NCBI GenBank assembly: GCA_950106755.1
Contig: OX467089.1
Coordinates: 312,501-376,500, forward strand
Source: Climacium dendroides
Lineage: Eukaryota > Streptophyta > Bryopsida > Hypnales > Climaciaceae
Length of the DNA stretch: 64,000 nt
Direction: 5' to 3'
Position 1 is the first letter of the stretch, and every line of letters starts with the position of its first letter. Both the position numbers and the translations under genes were made by a program. The notes beneath the pieces were generated by a model. It was given only the letters and a program-made list of their open reading frames with translations, had not been told where the DNA came from and searched no databases. Positions 1 through 9,890 of the stretch are shown here, in pieces.

Positions 1-12
1 TTTTGAAATCCA

Positions 13-35
13 TTTCAGTTGGAAAAGTGTGGGGA
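13..35 (+). other. Stretch loosely resembling a CENP-B box
   Basis: The segment holds TTTC, then GTTGGAAA, then GGGGA, with one extra base before GTTGG and extra bases before GGGGA. The mammalian CENP-B box has TTCGTTGGAA followed by RCGGGA. The two CpG dinucleotides that CENP-B requires are missing here and the spacing is longer. The resemblance is present in cagttgg units, mainly left of 33 kb, and is weaker in cacttgg units. It is recorded as a resemblance only; binding is not supported by the sequence. Confidence 0.2.
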
Positions 36-403
36 AGCAATAGGGTTCTCTTAAACTTCATTTTTCCATGAATCCTCATTATTTTTAAGATTTGCAACTT
101 CTGTGTTACGTTTCTGGACATGCTTGCTCGTCAAACGGATATAATTGATTGGTTTGGTTTCTATTAAATACAGCATGATTTTTAGAGTCTCTTTTTTTGA
201 AATCCATTTCAGTTGGAAAAGTATGGGGAAGCAATAGGGTTCTCTTAATCTTCATTTTTCCATGAATCCTCATTATTTTGAACATTTGCAACTTGTGTGT
301 CATGTGTTTCGACATGGTTGCACGTCAAACCGATATAATTGATTGGTTTGGTTTCTATTAAATACAGCATGATTTTTAGAGTCTCTTTTTTTGAAATCCA
401 TTT

Positions 404-417
404 CACTTGGAAAAGTG
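404..417. other. Inverted repeat CACTT-GGAA-AAGTG created by one substitution
   Basis: In units with cacttgg, the five bases CACTT and AAGTG form exact arms around GGAA. Units with cagttgg lack this dyad. The cacttgg form is scattered in domains 1-3 and almost universal from about 33 kb to 60 kb. It adjoins the dyad TGAAAT-CC-ATTTCA, which is present where the T-tract ends in gaaatccatttca. Confidence 0.75.
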
Positions 418-907
418 TGGGGAAGCAATAGGGTTCTCTTAAACTTCATTTTTCCATGAATCCTCATTATTTTGAACATTTGCAAGTTCTGTGTTACGTT
501 TTTGGACATGCTTGCTCGTCAAACCGATATAATTGATTGGTTTGGTTTCTATTAAATACAGCATGATTTTTAGAGTCGCTTTTTTTGAAATCCATTTCAG
601 TTGGAATAGTGTGGGGAAGCAATAGGGTTCTCTTAAACTTCATTTTTAAATGAATCCTCATTATTTTGAACATTTGCAACTTCTGTGTTACGTTTTTGGA
701 CATGCTTGCTCGTCAAACCGATATAATTTATTGGTTTGGTTTCTATTAAATACAGCATGATTTTTAGAGTCTCTTTTTTTGAAATCCATTTCAGTTGGAA
801 AAGTATGGGGAAGCAATAGGGTTCTCTTAATCTTCATTTTTCCATGAATCCTCATTATTTTGAACATTTGCAACTTGTGTGTCATATGTTCCGACATGCT
901 TGCACGT

Positions 908-932
908 CAAACCAATATAATTGATTGGTTTG
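908..932. other. Perfect inverted repeat in a monomer variant (9-base arms)
   Basis: CAAACCAAT at 908-916 and ATTGGTTTG at 924-932 are exact reverse complements around the 7-base spacer ATAATTG. Most monomers carry caaaccgat instead, which leaves one mismatch in the arm. The perfect form recurs wherever ccaatataattg occurs, for example near 1490, 4600, 5370, 16230, 16810, 20500 and 58330. A cruciform or hairpin is possible in principle; nothing here shows that it forms. Confidence 0.8.
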
Positions 933-3900
933 GTTTCTATTAAATACAGCATGATTTTTAGAGTCTCTTTTTTTGAAATCCATTTCAGTTGGAAAAGTAT
1001 GGGGAAGCAATAGGGTTCTCTTAATCTTCATTTTTCCATGAATCCTCATTATTTTGAACATTTGCAACTTGTGTGTCATGTGTTCCGACATGCTTGCACG
1101 TCAAACCGATATAATTGATTGGTTTGGTTTCTATTAAATACAGCATGATTTTTAGAGTCTCTTTTTTTGAAATCCATTTCAGTTGGAAAAGTGTGGGGAA
1201 GCAATAGGGTTCTCTTAAACTTCATTTTTCCATGAATCCTCATTATTTTGAACATTTGCAACTTCTGTGTTACGTTTTTGGACATGCTTGCTCGTCAAAC
1301 CGATATAATTGATTGGTTTGGTTTCTATTAAATACAGCATGATTTTTAGAGTCTCTTTTTTTGAAATCCATTTCAGTTGGAAAAGTGTGGGGAAGCAATA
1401 GGGTTCTCTTAATCTTCATTTTTCCATGAATCCTCATTATTTTGAACATTTGCAACTTGTGTGTCATATGTTCCGACATGCTTGCACGTCAAACCAATAT
1501 AATTGATTGGTTTGGTTTCTATTAAATACAGCATGATTTTTAGAGTCTCTTTTTTTAAAATCCATTTCACTTGGAAAAGTGTGGGGAAGGAATAGGGTTC
1601 TCTTAATCTTCATTTTTCCATGAATCCTCATTATTTTGAACATTTGCAACTTGTGTGTCATGTGTTCCGACATGCTTGCACGTCAAACCGATATAATTGA
1701 TTGGTTTGGTTTCTATTAAATACAGCATGATTTTTAGAGTCTCTTTTTTTGAAATCCATTTCAGTTGGAAAAGTGTGGGGAAGCAATAGGGTTCTCTTAA
1801 ACTTCATTTTTCCATGAATCCTCATTATTTTGAAGATTTGCAACTTCTGTGTTACGTTTTTGGACATGCTTGCTCGTCAAACCGATATAATTGATTGGTT
1901 CGGTTTCTATTAAATAGAGCATGATTTTTAGAGTCTCTTTCTTTGAAATCCATTTCAGTTGGAAAAGTGTGGGGAAGCTATAGGGTTCTCTTAATCTTCA
2001 TTTTTCCATGAATCCTCATTATTTTGAACATTTGCAACTTGTGTGTCATGTGTTCCGACATGCTTGCACGTCAAACCGATATAATTGATTGGTTTGGTTT
2101 CTATTAAATACAGCATGATTTTTAGAGTCTCTTTTTTTAAAATCCATTTCACTTGGAAAAGTGTGGGGAAGCAATAGGGTTCTCTTAATCTTCATTTTTC
2201 CATGAATCCTCATTATTTTGAAGATTTGCAACTTGTGTGTCATATGTTCCGACATGCTTGCACGTCAAACCGATATAATTGATTGGTTTGGTTTCTATTA
2301 AATACAGCATGATTTTTAGAGTCTCTTTTTCTGAAATCCATTTCAGTTGGAAAAGTGTGGGGAAGCAATAGGGTTCTCTTAAACTTCATTTTTCCATGAA
2401 TCCTCATTATTTTGAACATTTGCAACTTCTGTGTTACGATTTTGGACATGCTTGCTTGTGAAACCGATATAATTGATTGGTTTGGTTTCTATTAAATACA
2501 GCATGATTTTTAGAGTCTCTTTTTTTGAAATCCATTTCAGTTGGAAAAGTGTGGGGAAGCTATAGGGTTCTCTTAATCTTCATTTTTCCATGAATCCTCA
2601 TTATTCTGAACATTTGCAACTTGTGTGTCATGTGTTCCGACATGCTTGCACGTCAAACCGATATAATTGATTGGTTTGGTTTCTATTAAATACAGCATGA
2701 TTTTTAGAGTCTCTTTCTTTGAAATCCATTTCAGTTGGAAAAGTGTGGGGAAGCTATAGGGTTCTCTTAATCTTCATTTTTCCATGAATCCTCATTATTT
2801 TGAACATTTGCAACTTGTGTGTCATGTGTTCCGACATGCTTGCACGTCAAACCGATATAATTGATTGGTTTGGTTTCTATTAAATACAGCATGATTTTTA
2901 GAGTCTCTTTTTTTAAAATCCATTTAACTTGGAAAAGTGTGGGGAAGCAATAGGGTTCTCTTAATCTTCATTTTTCCATGAATCCTCATTATTTTGAACA
3001 TTTGCAACTTGTGTGTCATGTGTTCCGACATGCTTGCACGTCAAACCGATATAATTGATTGGTTTGGTTTCTATTAAATACAGCATGATTTTTAGAGTCT
3101 CTTTTTTTGAAATCCATTTCAGTTGGAAAAGTGTGGGGAAGCAATAGGGTTCTCTTAAACTTCATTTTTCCATGAATCCTCATTATTTTGAACATTTGCA
3201 ACTTCTGTGTTACGTTTTTGGACATGCTTGCTTGTGAAACCGATATAATTGATTGGTTTGGTTTCTATTAAATACAGCATGATTTTTAGAGTCTCTTTTT
3301 TTTAAATCCATTTAACTTGGAAAAGTGTGGGGAAGCAATAGGGTTCTCTTAATCTTCATTTTTCCATGAATCCTCATTATTCTGAACATTTGCAACTTGT
3401 GTGTCATATGTTCCGACATGCTTGCACGTCAAACCGATATAATTGATTGGTTTGGTTTCTATTAAATACAGCATGATTTTTAGAGTCTCTTTTTTTGAAA
3501 TCCATTTCAGTTGGAAAAGTGTGGGGAAGCAATAGGGTTCTCTTAAACTTCATTTTTCCATGAATCCTCATTATTTTGAACATTTGCAACTTGTGTGTCA
3601 TGTGTTCCGACATGCTTGCACGTCAAACCGATATAATTGATTGGTTTGGTTTCTATTAAATACAGCATGATTTTTAGAGTCTCTTTTTTTGAAATCCATT
3701 TCAGTTGGAAAAGTGTGGGGAAGCAATAGGGTTCTCTTAAACTTCATTTTTCCATGAATCCTCATTATTTTTAAGATTTGCAACTTCTGTGTTACGTTTT
3801 TGGACATGCTTGCTCGTCAAACCGATATAATTTATTGGTTTGGTTTCTATTAAATACAGCATGATTTTTAGAGTCTCTTTTTTTAAATCCATTTCACTTG

Positions 3901-4383
3901 GAAAAGTGTGGGGAAGCTATAGGGTTCTCTTAATCTTCATTTTTCCATGAATCCTCATTATTTTGAACATTTGCAACTTGTGTGTCATGTGTTCCGACAT
4001 GCTTGCACGTCAAACCGATATAATTGATTGGTTTGGTTTCTATTAAATACAGCATGATTTTTAGAGTCTCTTTTTTTTAAATCCATTTAACTTGGAAAAG
4101 TGTGGGGAAGCAATAGGGTTCTCTTAAACTTCATTTTTCCATGAATCCTCATTATTTTGAACATTTGCAACTTGTGTGTCATGTGTTCCGACATGCTTGC
4201 ACGTCAAACCGATATAATTGATTGGTTTGGTTTCTATTAAATACAGCATGATTTTTAGAGTCTCTTTTTTTTAAATCCATTTAACTTGGAAAAGTGTGGG
4301 GAAGCAATAGGGTTCTCTTAAACTTCATTTTTCCATGAATCCTCATTATTTTTAAGATTTGGAACTTCTGTGTTACGTTTCTG

Positions 4384-4399
4384 GACATGCTTGCATGTC
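4384..4399. other. Perfect inverted repeat GACATGC-TT-GCATGTC
   Basis: The arms are seven bases with a two-base spacer. The common monomer form has gcacgtc in the right arm and so one mismatch. The perfect form is found in units with gcatgtc, frequent in domain 2 (for example near 10009, 15049, 16989 and 22420) and again near 55394 and 60246. It lies directly beside the longer dyad, so two dyads occupy about 40 consecutive bases. Confidence 0.8.
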
Positions 4400-4760
4400 A
4401 AACCGATATAATTTATTGGCTTGGTTTCTATTAAATACAGCATGATTTTTAGAGTCTCTTTTTTTGAAATCCATTTCAGTTGGAAAAGTATGGGGAAGCA
4501 ATAGGGTTCTCTTAATCTTCATTTTTCCATGAATCCTCATTATTTTGAACATTTGCAACTTGTGTGTCATATGTTCCGACATGCTTGCACGTCAAACCAA
4601 TATAATTGATTGGTTTGGTTTCTATTAAATACAGCATGATTTTTAGAGTCTCTTTTTTTGAAATCCATTTCAGTTGGAAAAGTATGGGGAAGCAATAGGG
4701 TTCTCTTAATCTTCATTTTTCCATGAATCCTCATTATTTTGAACATTTGCAACTTGTGTG

Positions 4761-7475
4761 TCATATGTTCCGACATGCTTGCTCGTCAAACCGATATAAT
4801 TGATTGGTTTGGTTTCTATTAAATACAACATGATTTTTAGAGTCTCTTTTTTTGAAATCCATTTCAGTTGGAAAAGTATGGGGAAGCAATAGGGTTCTCT
4901 TAATCTTCATTTTTCCATGAATCCTCATTATTTTGAACATTTGCAACTTGTGTGTCATGTGTTCCGACATGCTTGCACGTCAAACCGATATAATTGATTG
5001 GTTTGGTTTCTATTAAATACAGCATGATTTTTAGAGTCTCTTTTTTTGAAATCCATTTCAGTTGGAAAAGTGTGGGGAAGCAATAGGGTTCTCTTAAACT
5101 TCATTTTTCCATGAATCCTCATTATTTTGAACATTTGCAACTTCTGTGTTACGTTTTTGGACATGCTTGCTCGTCAAACCGATATAATTGATTGGTTTGG
5201 TTTCTATTAAATACAGCATGATTTTTAGAGTCTCTTTTTTTGAAATCCATTTCAGTTGGAAAAGTGTGGGGAAGCAATAGGGTTCTCTTAATCTTCATTT
5301 TTCCATGAATCCTCATTATTTTGAACATTTGCAACTTGTGTGTCATATGTTCCGACATGCTTGCACGTCAAACCAATATAATTGATTGGTTTGGTTTCTA
5401 TTAAATACAGCATGATTTTTAGAGTCTCTTTTTTTAAAATCCATTTCACTTGGAAAAGTGTGGGGAAGGAACAGGGTTCTCTTAATCTTCATTTTTCCAT
5501 GAATCCTCATTATTTTGAACATTTGCAACTTGTGTGTCATGTGTTCCGACATGCTTGCACGTCAAACCGATATAATTGATTGGTTTGGTTTCTATTAAAT
5601 ACAGCATGATTTTTAGAGTCTCTTTTTTTGAAATCCATTTCAGTTGGAAAAGTGTGGGGAAGCAATAGGGTTCTCTTAAACTTCATTTTTCCATGAATCC
5701 TCATTATTTTGAAGATTTGCAACGTCTGTGTTACGTTTTTGGACATGCTTGCTCGTCAAACCGATATAATTGATTGGTTCGGTTTCTATTAAATAGAGCA
5801 TGATTTTTAGAGTCTCTTTCTTTGAAATCCATTTCAGTTGGAAAAGTGTGGGGAAGCTATAGGGTTCTCTTAATCTTCATTTTTCCATGAATCCTCATTA
5901 TTTTGAACATTTGCAACTTGTGTGTCATGTGTTCCGACATGCTTGCACGTCAAACCGATATAATTGATTGGTTTGGTTTCTATTAAATACAGCATGATTT
6001 TTAGAGTCTCTTTTTTTAAAATCCATTTCACTTGGAAAAGTGTGGGGAAGCAATAGGGTTCTCTTAATCTTCATTTTTCCATGAATCCTCATTATTTTGA
6101 ACATTTGCAACTTGTGTGTCATGTGTTCCGACATGCTTGCACGTCAAACCGATATAATTGATTGGTTTGGTTTCTATTAAATACAGCATGATTTTTAGAG
6201 TCTCTTTTTTTGAAATCCATTTCAGTTGGAAAAGTGTGGGGAAGCAATAGGGTTCTCTTAAACTTCATTTTTCCATGAATCCTCATTATTTTGAACATTT
6301 GCAACTTCTGTGTTACGTTTTTGGACATGCTTGCTTGTGAAACCGATATAATTGATTGGTTTGGTTTCTATTAAATACAGCATGATTTTTAGAGTCTCTT
6401 TTTTTGAAATCCATTTCAGTTGGAAAAGTGTGGGGAAGCAATAGGGTTCTCTTAATCTTCATTTTTCCATGAATCCTCATTATTCTGAACATTTGCAACT
6501 TGTGTGTCATGTGTTCCGACATGCTTGCACGTCAAACCGATATAATTGATTGGTTTGGTTTCTATTAAATACAGCATGATTTTTAGAGTCTCTTTTTTTG
6601 AAATCCATTTCAGTTGGAAAAGTGTGGGGAAGCAATAGGGTTCTCTTAAACTTCATTTTTCCATGAATCCTCATTATTTTTAAGATTTGCAACTTCTGTG
6701 TTACGTTTTTGGACATGCTTGCTCGTCAAACCGATATAATTTATTGGTTTGGTTTCTATTAAATACAGCATGATTTTTAGAGTCTCTTTTTTTAAATCCA
6801 TTTCACTTGGAAAAGTGTGGGGAAGCTATAGGGTTCTCTTAATCTTCATTTTTCCATGAATCCTCATTATTTTGAACATTTGCAACTTGTGTGTCATGTG
6901 TTCCGACATGCTTGCACGTCAAACCGATATAATTGATTGGTTTGGTTTCTATTAAATACAGCATGATTTTTAGAGTCTCTTTTTTTTAAATCCATTTAAC
7001 TTGGAAAAGTGTGGGGAAGCAATAGGGTTCTCTTAAACTTCATTTTTCCATGAATCCTCATTATTTTGAACATTTGCAACTTGTGTGTCATGTGTTCCGA
7101 CATGCTTGCACGTCAAACCGATATAATTGATTGGTTTGGTTTCTATTAAATACAGCATGATTTTTAGAGTCTCTTTTTTTTAAATCCATTTCACTTGGAA
7201 AAGTGTGGGGAAGCAATAGGGTTCTCTTAAACTTCATTTTTCCATGAATCCTCATTATTTTTAAGATTTGGAACTTCTGTGTTACGTTTCTGGACATGCT
7301 TGCTCGTCAAACCGATATAATTTATTGGTTTGGTTTCTATTAAATACAGCATGATTTTTAGAGTCTCTTTTTTTTAAATCCATTTAACTTGGAAAAGTGT
7401 GGGGAAGCAATAGGGTTCTCTTAATCTTCATTTTTCCATGAATCCTCATTATTTTGAACATTTGCAACTTGTGTG
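4761..7475. repeat. Higher-order repeat block, copy 2 (14 monomers, 2,715 bp)
   Basis: This block repeats the variant order of copy 1, with the diagnostic unit at 5780 and about five monomers fewer. Matching units are found at a constant offset of 2,715 bp in copy 3: 4955 with 7670, 5149 with 7864, 5925 with 8640, and 6313 with 9028. The preserved order of variants shows that the multimer, not the single monomer, was the unit of duplication. Confidence 0.75.
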
Positions 7476-9890
7476 TCATATGTTCCGACATGCTTGCTCG
7501 TCAAACCGATATAATTGATTGGTTTGGTTTCTATTAAATACAGCATGATTTTTAGAGTCTCTTTTTTTGAAATCCATTTCAGTTGGAAAAGTATGGGGAA
7601 GCAATAGGGTTCTCTTAATCTTCATTTTTCCATGAATCCTCATTATTTTGAACATTTGCAACTTGTGTGTCATGTGTTCCGACATGCTTGCACGTCAAAC
7701 CGATATAATTGATTGGTTTGGTTTCTATTAAATACAGCATGATTTTTAGAGTCTCTTTTTTTGAAATCCATTTCAGTTGGAAAAGTGTGGGGAAGCAATA
7801 GGGTTCTCTTAAACTTCATTTTTCCATGAATCCTCATTATTTTGAACATTTGCAACTTCTGTGTTACGTTTTTGGACATGCTTGCTCGTCAAACCGATAT
7901 AATTGATTGGTTTGGTTTCTATTAAATACAGCATGATTTTTAGAGTCTCTTTTTTTGAAATCCATTTCAGTTGGAAAAGTGTGGGGAAGCAATAGGGTTC
8001 TCTTAATCTTCATTTTTCCATGAATCCTCATTATTTTGAACATTTGCAACTTGTGTGTCATATGTTCCGACATGCTTGCACGTCAAACCGATATAATTGA
8101 TTGGTTTGGTTTCTATTAAATACAGCATGATTTTTAGAGTCTCTTTTTTTAAAATCCATTTCACTTGGAAAAGTGTGGGGAAGGAATAGGGTTCTCTTAA
8201 TCTTCATTTTTCCATGAATCCTCATTATTTTGAACATTTGCAACTTGTGTGTCATGTGTTCCGACATGCTTGCACGTCAAACCGATATAATTGATTGGTT
8301 TGGTTTCTATTAAATACAGCATGATTTTTAGAGTCTCTTTTTTTGAAATCCATTTCAGTTGGAAAAGTGTGGGGAAGCAATAGGGTTCTCTTAAACTTCA
8401 TTTTTCCATGAATCCTCATTATTTTGAAGATTTGCAACGTCTGTGTTACGTTTTTGGACATGCTTGCTCGTCAAACCGATATAATTGATTGGTTCGGTTT
8501 CTATTAAATAGAGCATGATTTTTAGAGTCTCTTTCTTTGAAATCCATTTCAGTTGGAAAAGTGTGGGGAAGCTATAGGGTTCTCTTAATCTTCATTTTTC
8601 CATGAATCCTCATTATTTTGAACATTTGCAACTTGTGTGTCATGTGTTCCGACATGCTTGCACGTCAAACCGATATAATTGATTGGTTTGGTTTCTATTA
8701 AATACAGCATGATTTTTAGAGTCTCTTTTTTTAAAATCCATTTCACTTGGAAAAGTGTGGGGAAGCAATAGGGTTCTCTTAATCTTCATTTTTCCATGAA
8801 TCCTCATTATTTTGAACATTTGCAACTTGTGTGTCATGTGTTCCGACATGCTTGCACGTCAAACCGATATAATTGATTGGTTTGGTTTCTATTAAATACA
8901 GCATGATTTTTAGAGTCTCTTTTTTTGAAATCCATTTCAGTTGGAAAAGTGTGGGGAAGCAATAGGGTTCTCTTAAACTTCATTTTTCCATGAATCCTCA
9001 TTATTTTGAACATTTGCAACTTCTGTGTTACGTTTTTGGACATGCTTGCTTGTGAAACCGATATAATTGATTGGTTTGGTTTCTATTAAATACAGCATGA
9101 TTTTTAGAGTCTCTTTTTTTGAAATCCATTTCAGTTGGAAAAGTGTGGGGAAGCAATAGGGTTCTCTTAATCTTCATTTTTCCATGAATCCTCATTATTC
9201 TGAACATTTGCAACTTGTGTGTCATGTGTTCCGACATGCTTGCACGTCAAACCGATATAATTGATTGGTTTGGTTTCTATTAAATACAGCATGATTTTTA
9301 GAGTCTCTTTTTTTGAAATCCATTTCAGTTGGAAAAGTGTGGGGAAGCAATAGGGTTCTCTTAAACTTCATTTTTCCATGAATCCTCATTATTTTGAACA
9401 TTTGCAACTTGTGTGTCATGTGTTCCGACATGCTTGCACGTCAAACCGATATAATTGATTGGTTTGGTTTCTATTAAATACAGCATGATTTTTAGAGTCT
9501 CTTTTTTTGAAATCCATTTCAGTTGGAAAAGTGTGGGGAAGCAATAGGGTTCTCTTAAACTTCATTTTTCCATGAATCCTCATTATTTTTAAGATTTGCA
9601 ACTTCTGTGTTACGTTTTTGGACATGCTTGCTCGTCAAACCGATATAATTTATTGGTTTGGTTTCTATTAAATACAGCATGATTTTTAGAGTCTCTTTTT
9701 TTAAATCCATTTCACTTGGAAAAGTGTGGGGAAGCTATAGGGTTCTCTTAATCTTCATTTTTCCATGAATCCTCATTATTTTGAACATTTGCAACTTGTG
9801 TGTCATGTGTTCCGACATGCTTGCACGTCAAACCGATATAATTGATTGGTTTGGTTTCTATTAAATACAGCATGATTTTTAGAGTCTCTT
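7476..9890. repeat. Higher-order repeat block, copy 3 (12 or more monomers)
   Basis: This block matches copy 2 at 2,715 bp up to about 9.2 kb. The offset then becomes 2,909 bp (6507 with 9416), so copy 3 holds one additional monomer at about 9222-9415. That extra unit matches the one at 3404-3597 of copy 1, so copy 2 has probably lost it. The right end grades into domain 2 near 9.9 kb, where units with taacttgg and shorter T-tracts begin. Confidence 0.7.
7671..7864 (+). repeat. Reference monomer: anatomy of one 194-bp unit
   Basis: This typical unit serves as a map of the monomer; the phase is arbitrary. Its three CpG sites are at 7680, 7693 and 7701. An imperfect dyad (GACATGC/GCACGTC, one mismatch pair) spans 7681-7696. 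A second dyad with 9-base arms and a 7-base spacer spans 7696-7720, with one mismatch here. A T7 tract at 7756-7762 is the main site of length change. A 6-base-arm dyad (TGAAAT-CC-ATTTCA) spans 7762-7775. A stretch loosely like a CENP-B box is at 7771-7793. A single telomere-like TAGGGTT is at 7799-7805. Composition is about 34% GC. The most variable positions between copies are the T-tract, cagttgg/cacttgg, the segment after ttgcaactt, and gatt/ttat before ggtttgg. Confidence 0.9.

Larger units (their letters stand above)
882..4760. repeat. Higher-order repeat block, copy 1 (20 monomers, 3,879 bp)
   Basis: The order of monomer variants here is repeated downstream. A diagnostic unit carries cggtttctattaaatagagc at 1901. 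The same 20 bases occur at 5780 (3,879 bp later) and at 8495 (2,715 bp after that). Copy 1 is longer than copy 2 by about five monomers: the offset to copy 2 drops from 3,879 bp near 2240 to 2,909 bp near 3598, a difference of 970 bp. The block limits are approximate because repeat phase is arbitrary. Confidence 0.75.
1..9890. repeat. Array domain 1: regular 194-bp units
   Basis: Units here are almost all exactly 194 bp: 48 periods between 106 and 9416 fall short by only 2 bases. Two monomer types are interspersed. One has ttgcaacttctgtgttacgt and the other has ttgcaacttgtgtgtcatrt followed by ttccgacatg. Most carry cagttgg after the T-tract and gattggtttgg after the dyad. The domain contains the three related multimer blocks listed next. 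No gene or other element is present. Confidence 0.85.

Noticed and set aside
5382..5579. Plus-strand ORFs of 62-71 codons here and near 12371, 29046, 30793 and 54658
   Set aside because: They exist only where a chance substitution removes the usual stop, are made of monomer sequence across a unit boundary, and show no domain or conservation apart from the repeat.
7701..7710. TATAAT-like word (gatataatt) as a bacterial -10 or TATA promoter
   Set aside because: It is inside the dyad of every monomer, has no partner -35 element or downstream gene, and the array has no sign of being prokaryotic.
7799..7805. Telomere-like TAGGGTT in each monomer
   Set aside because: It occurs once per 194-bp unit and is never in tandem, so it is not a telomeric tract. 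It is a seven-base chance match.
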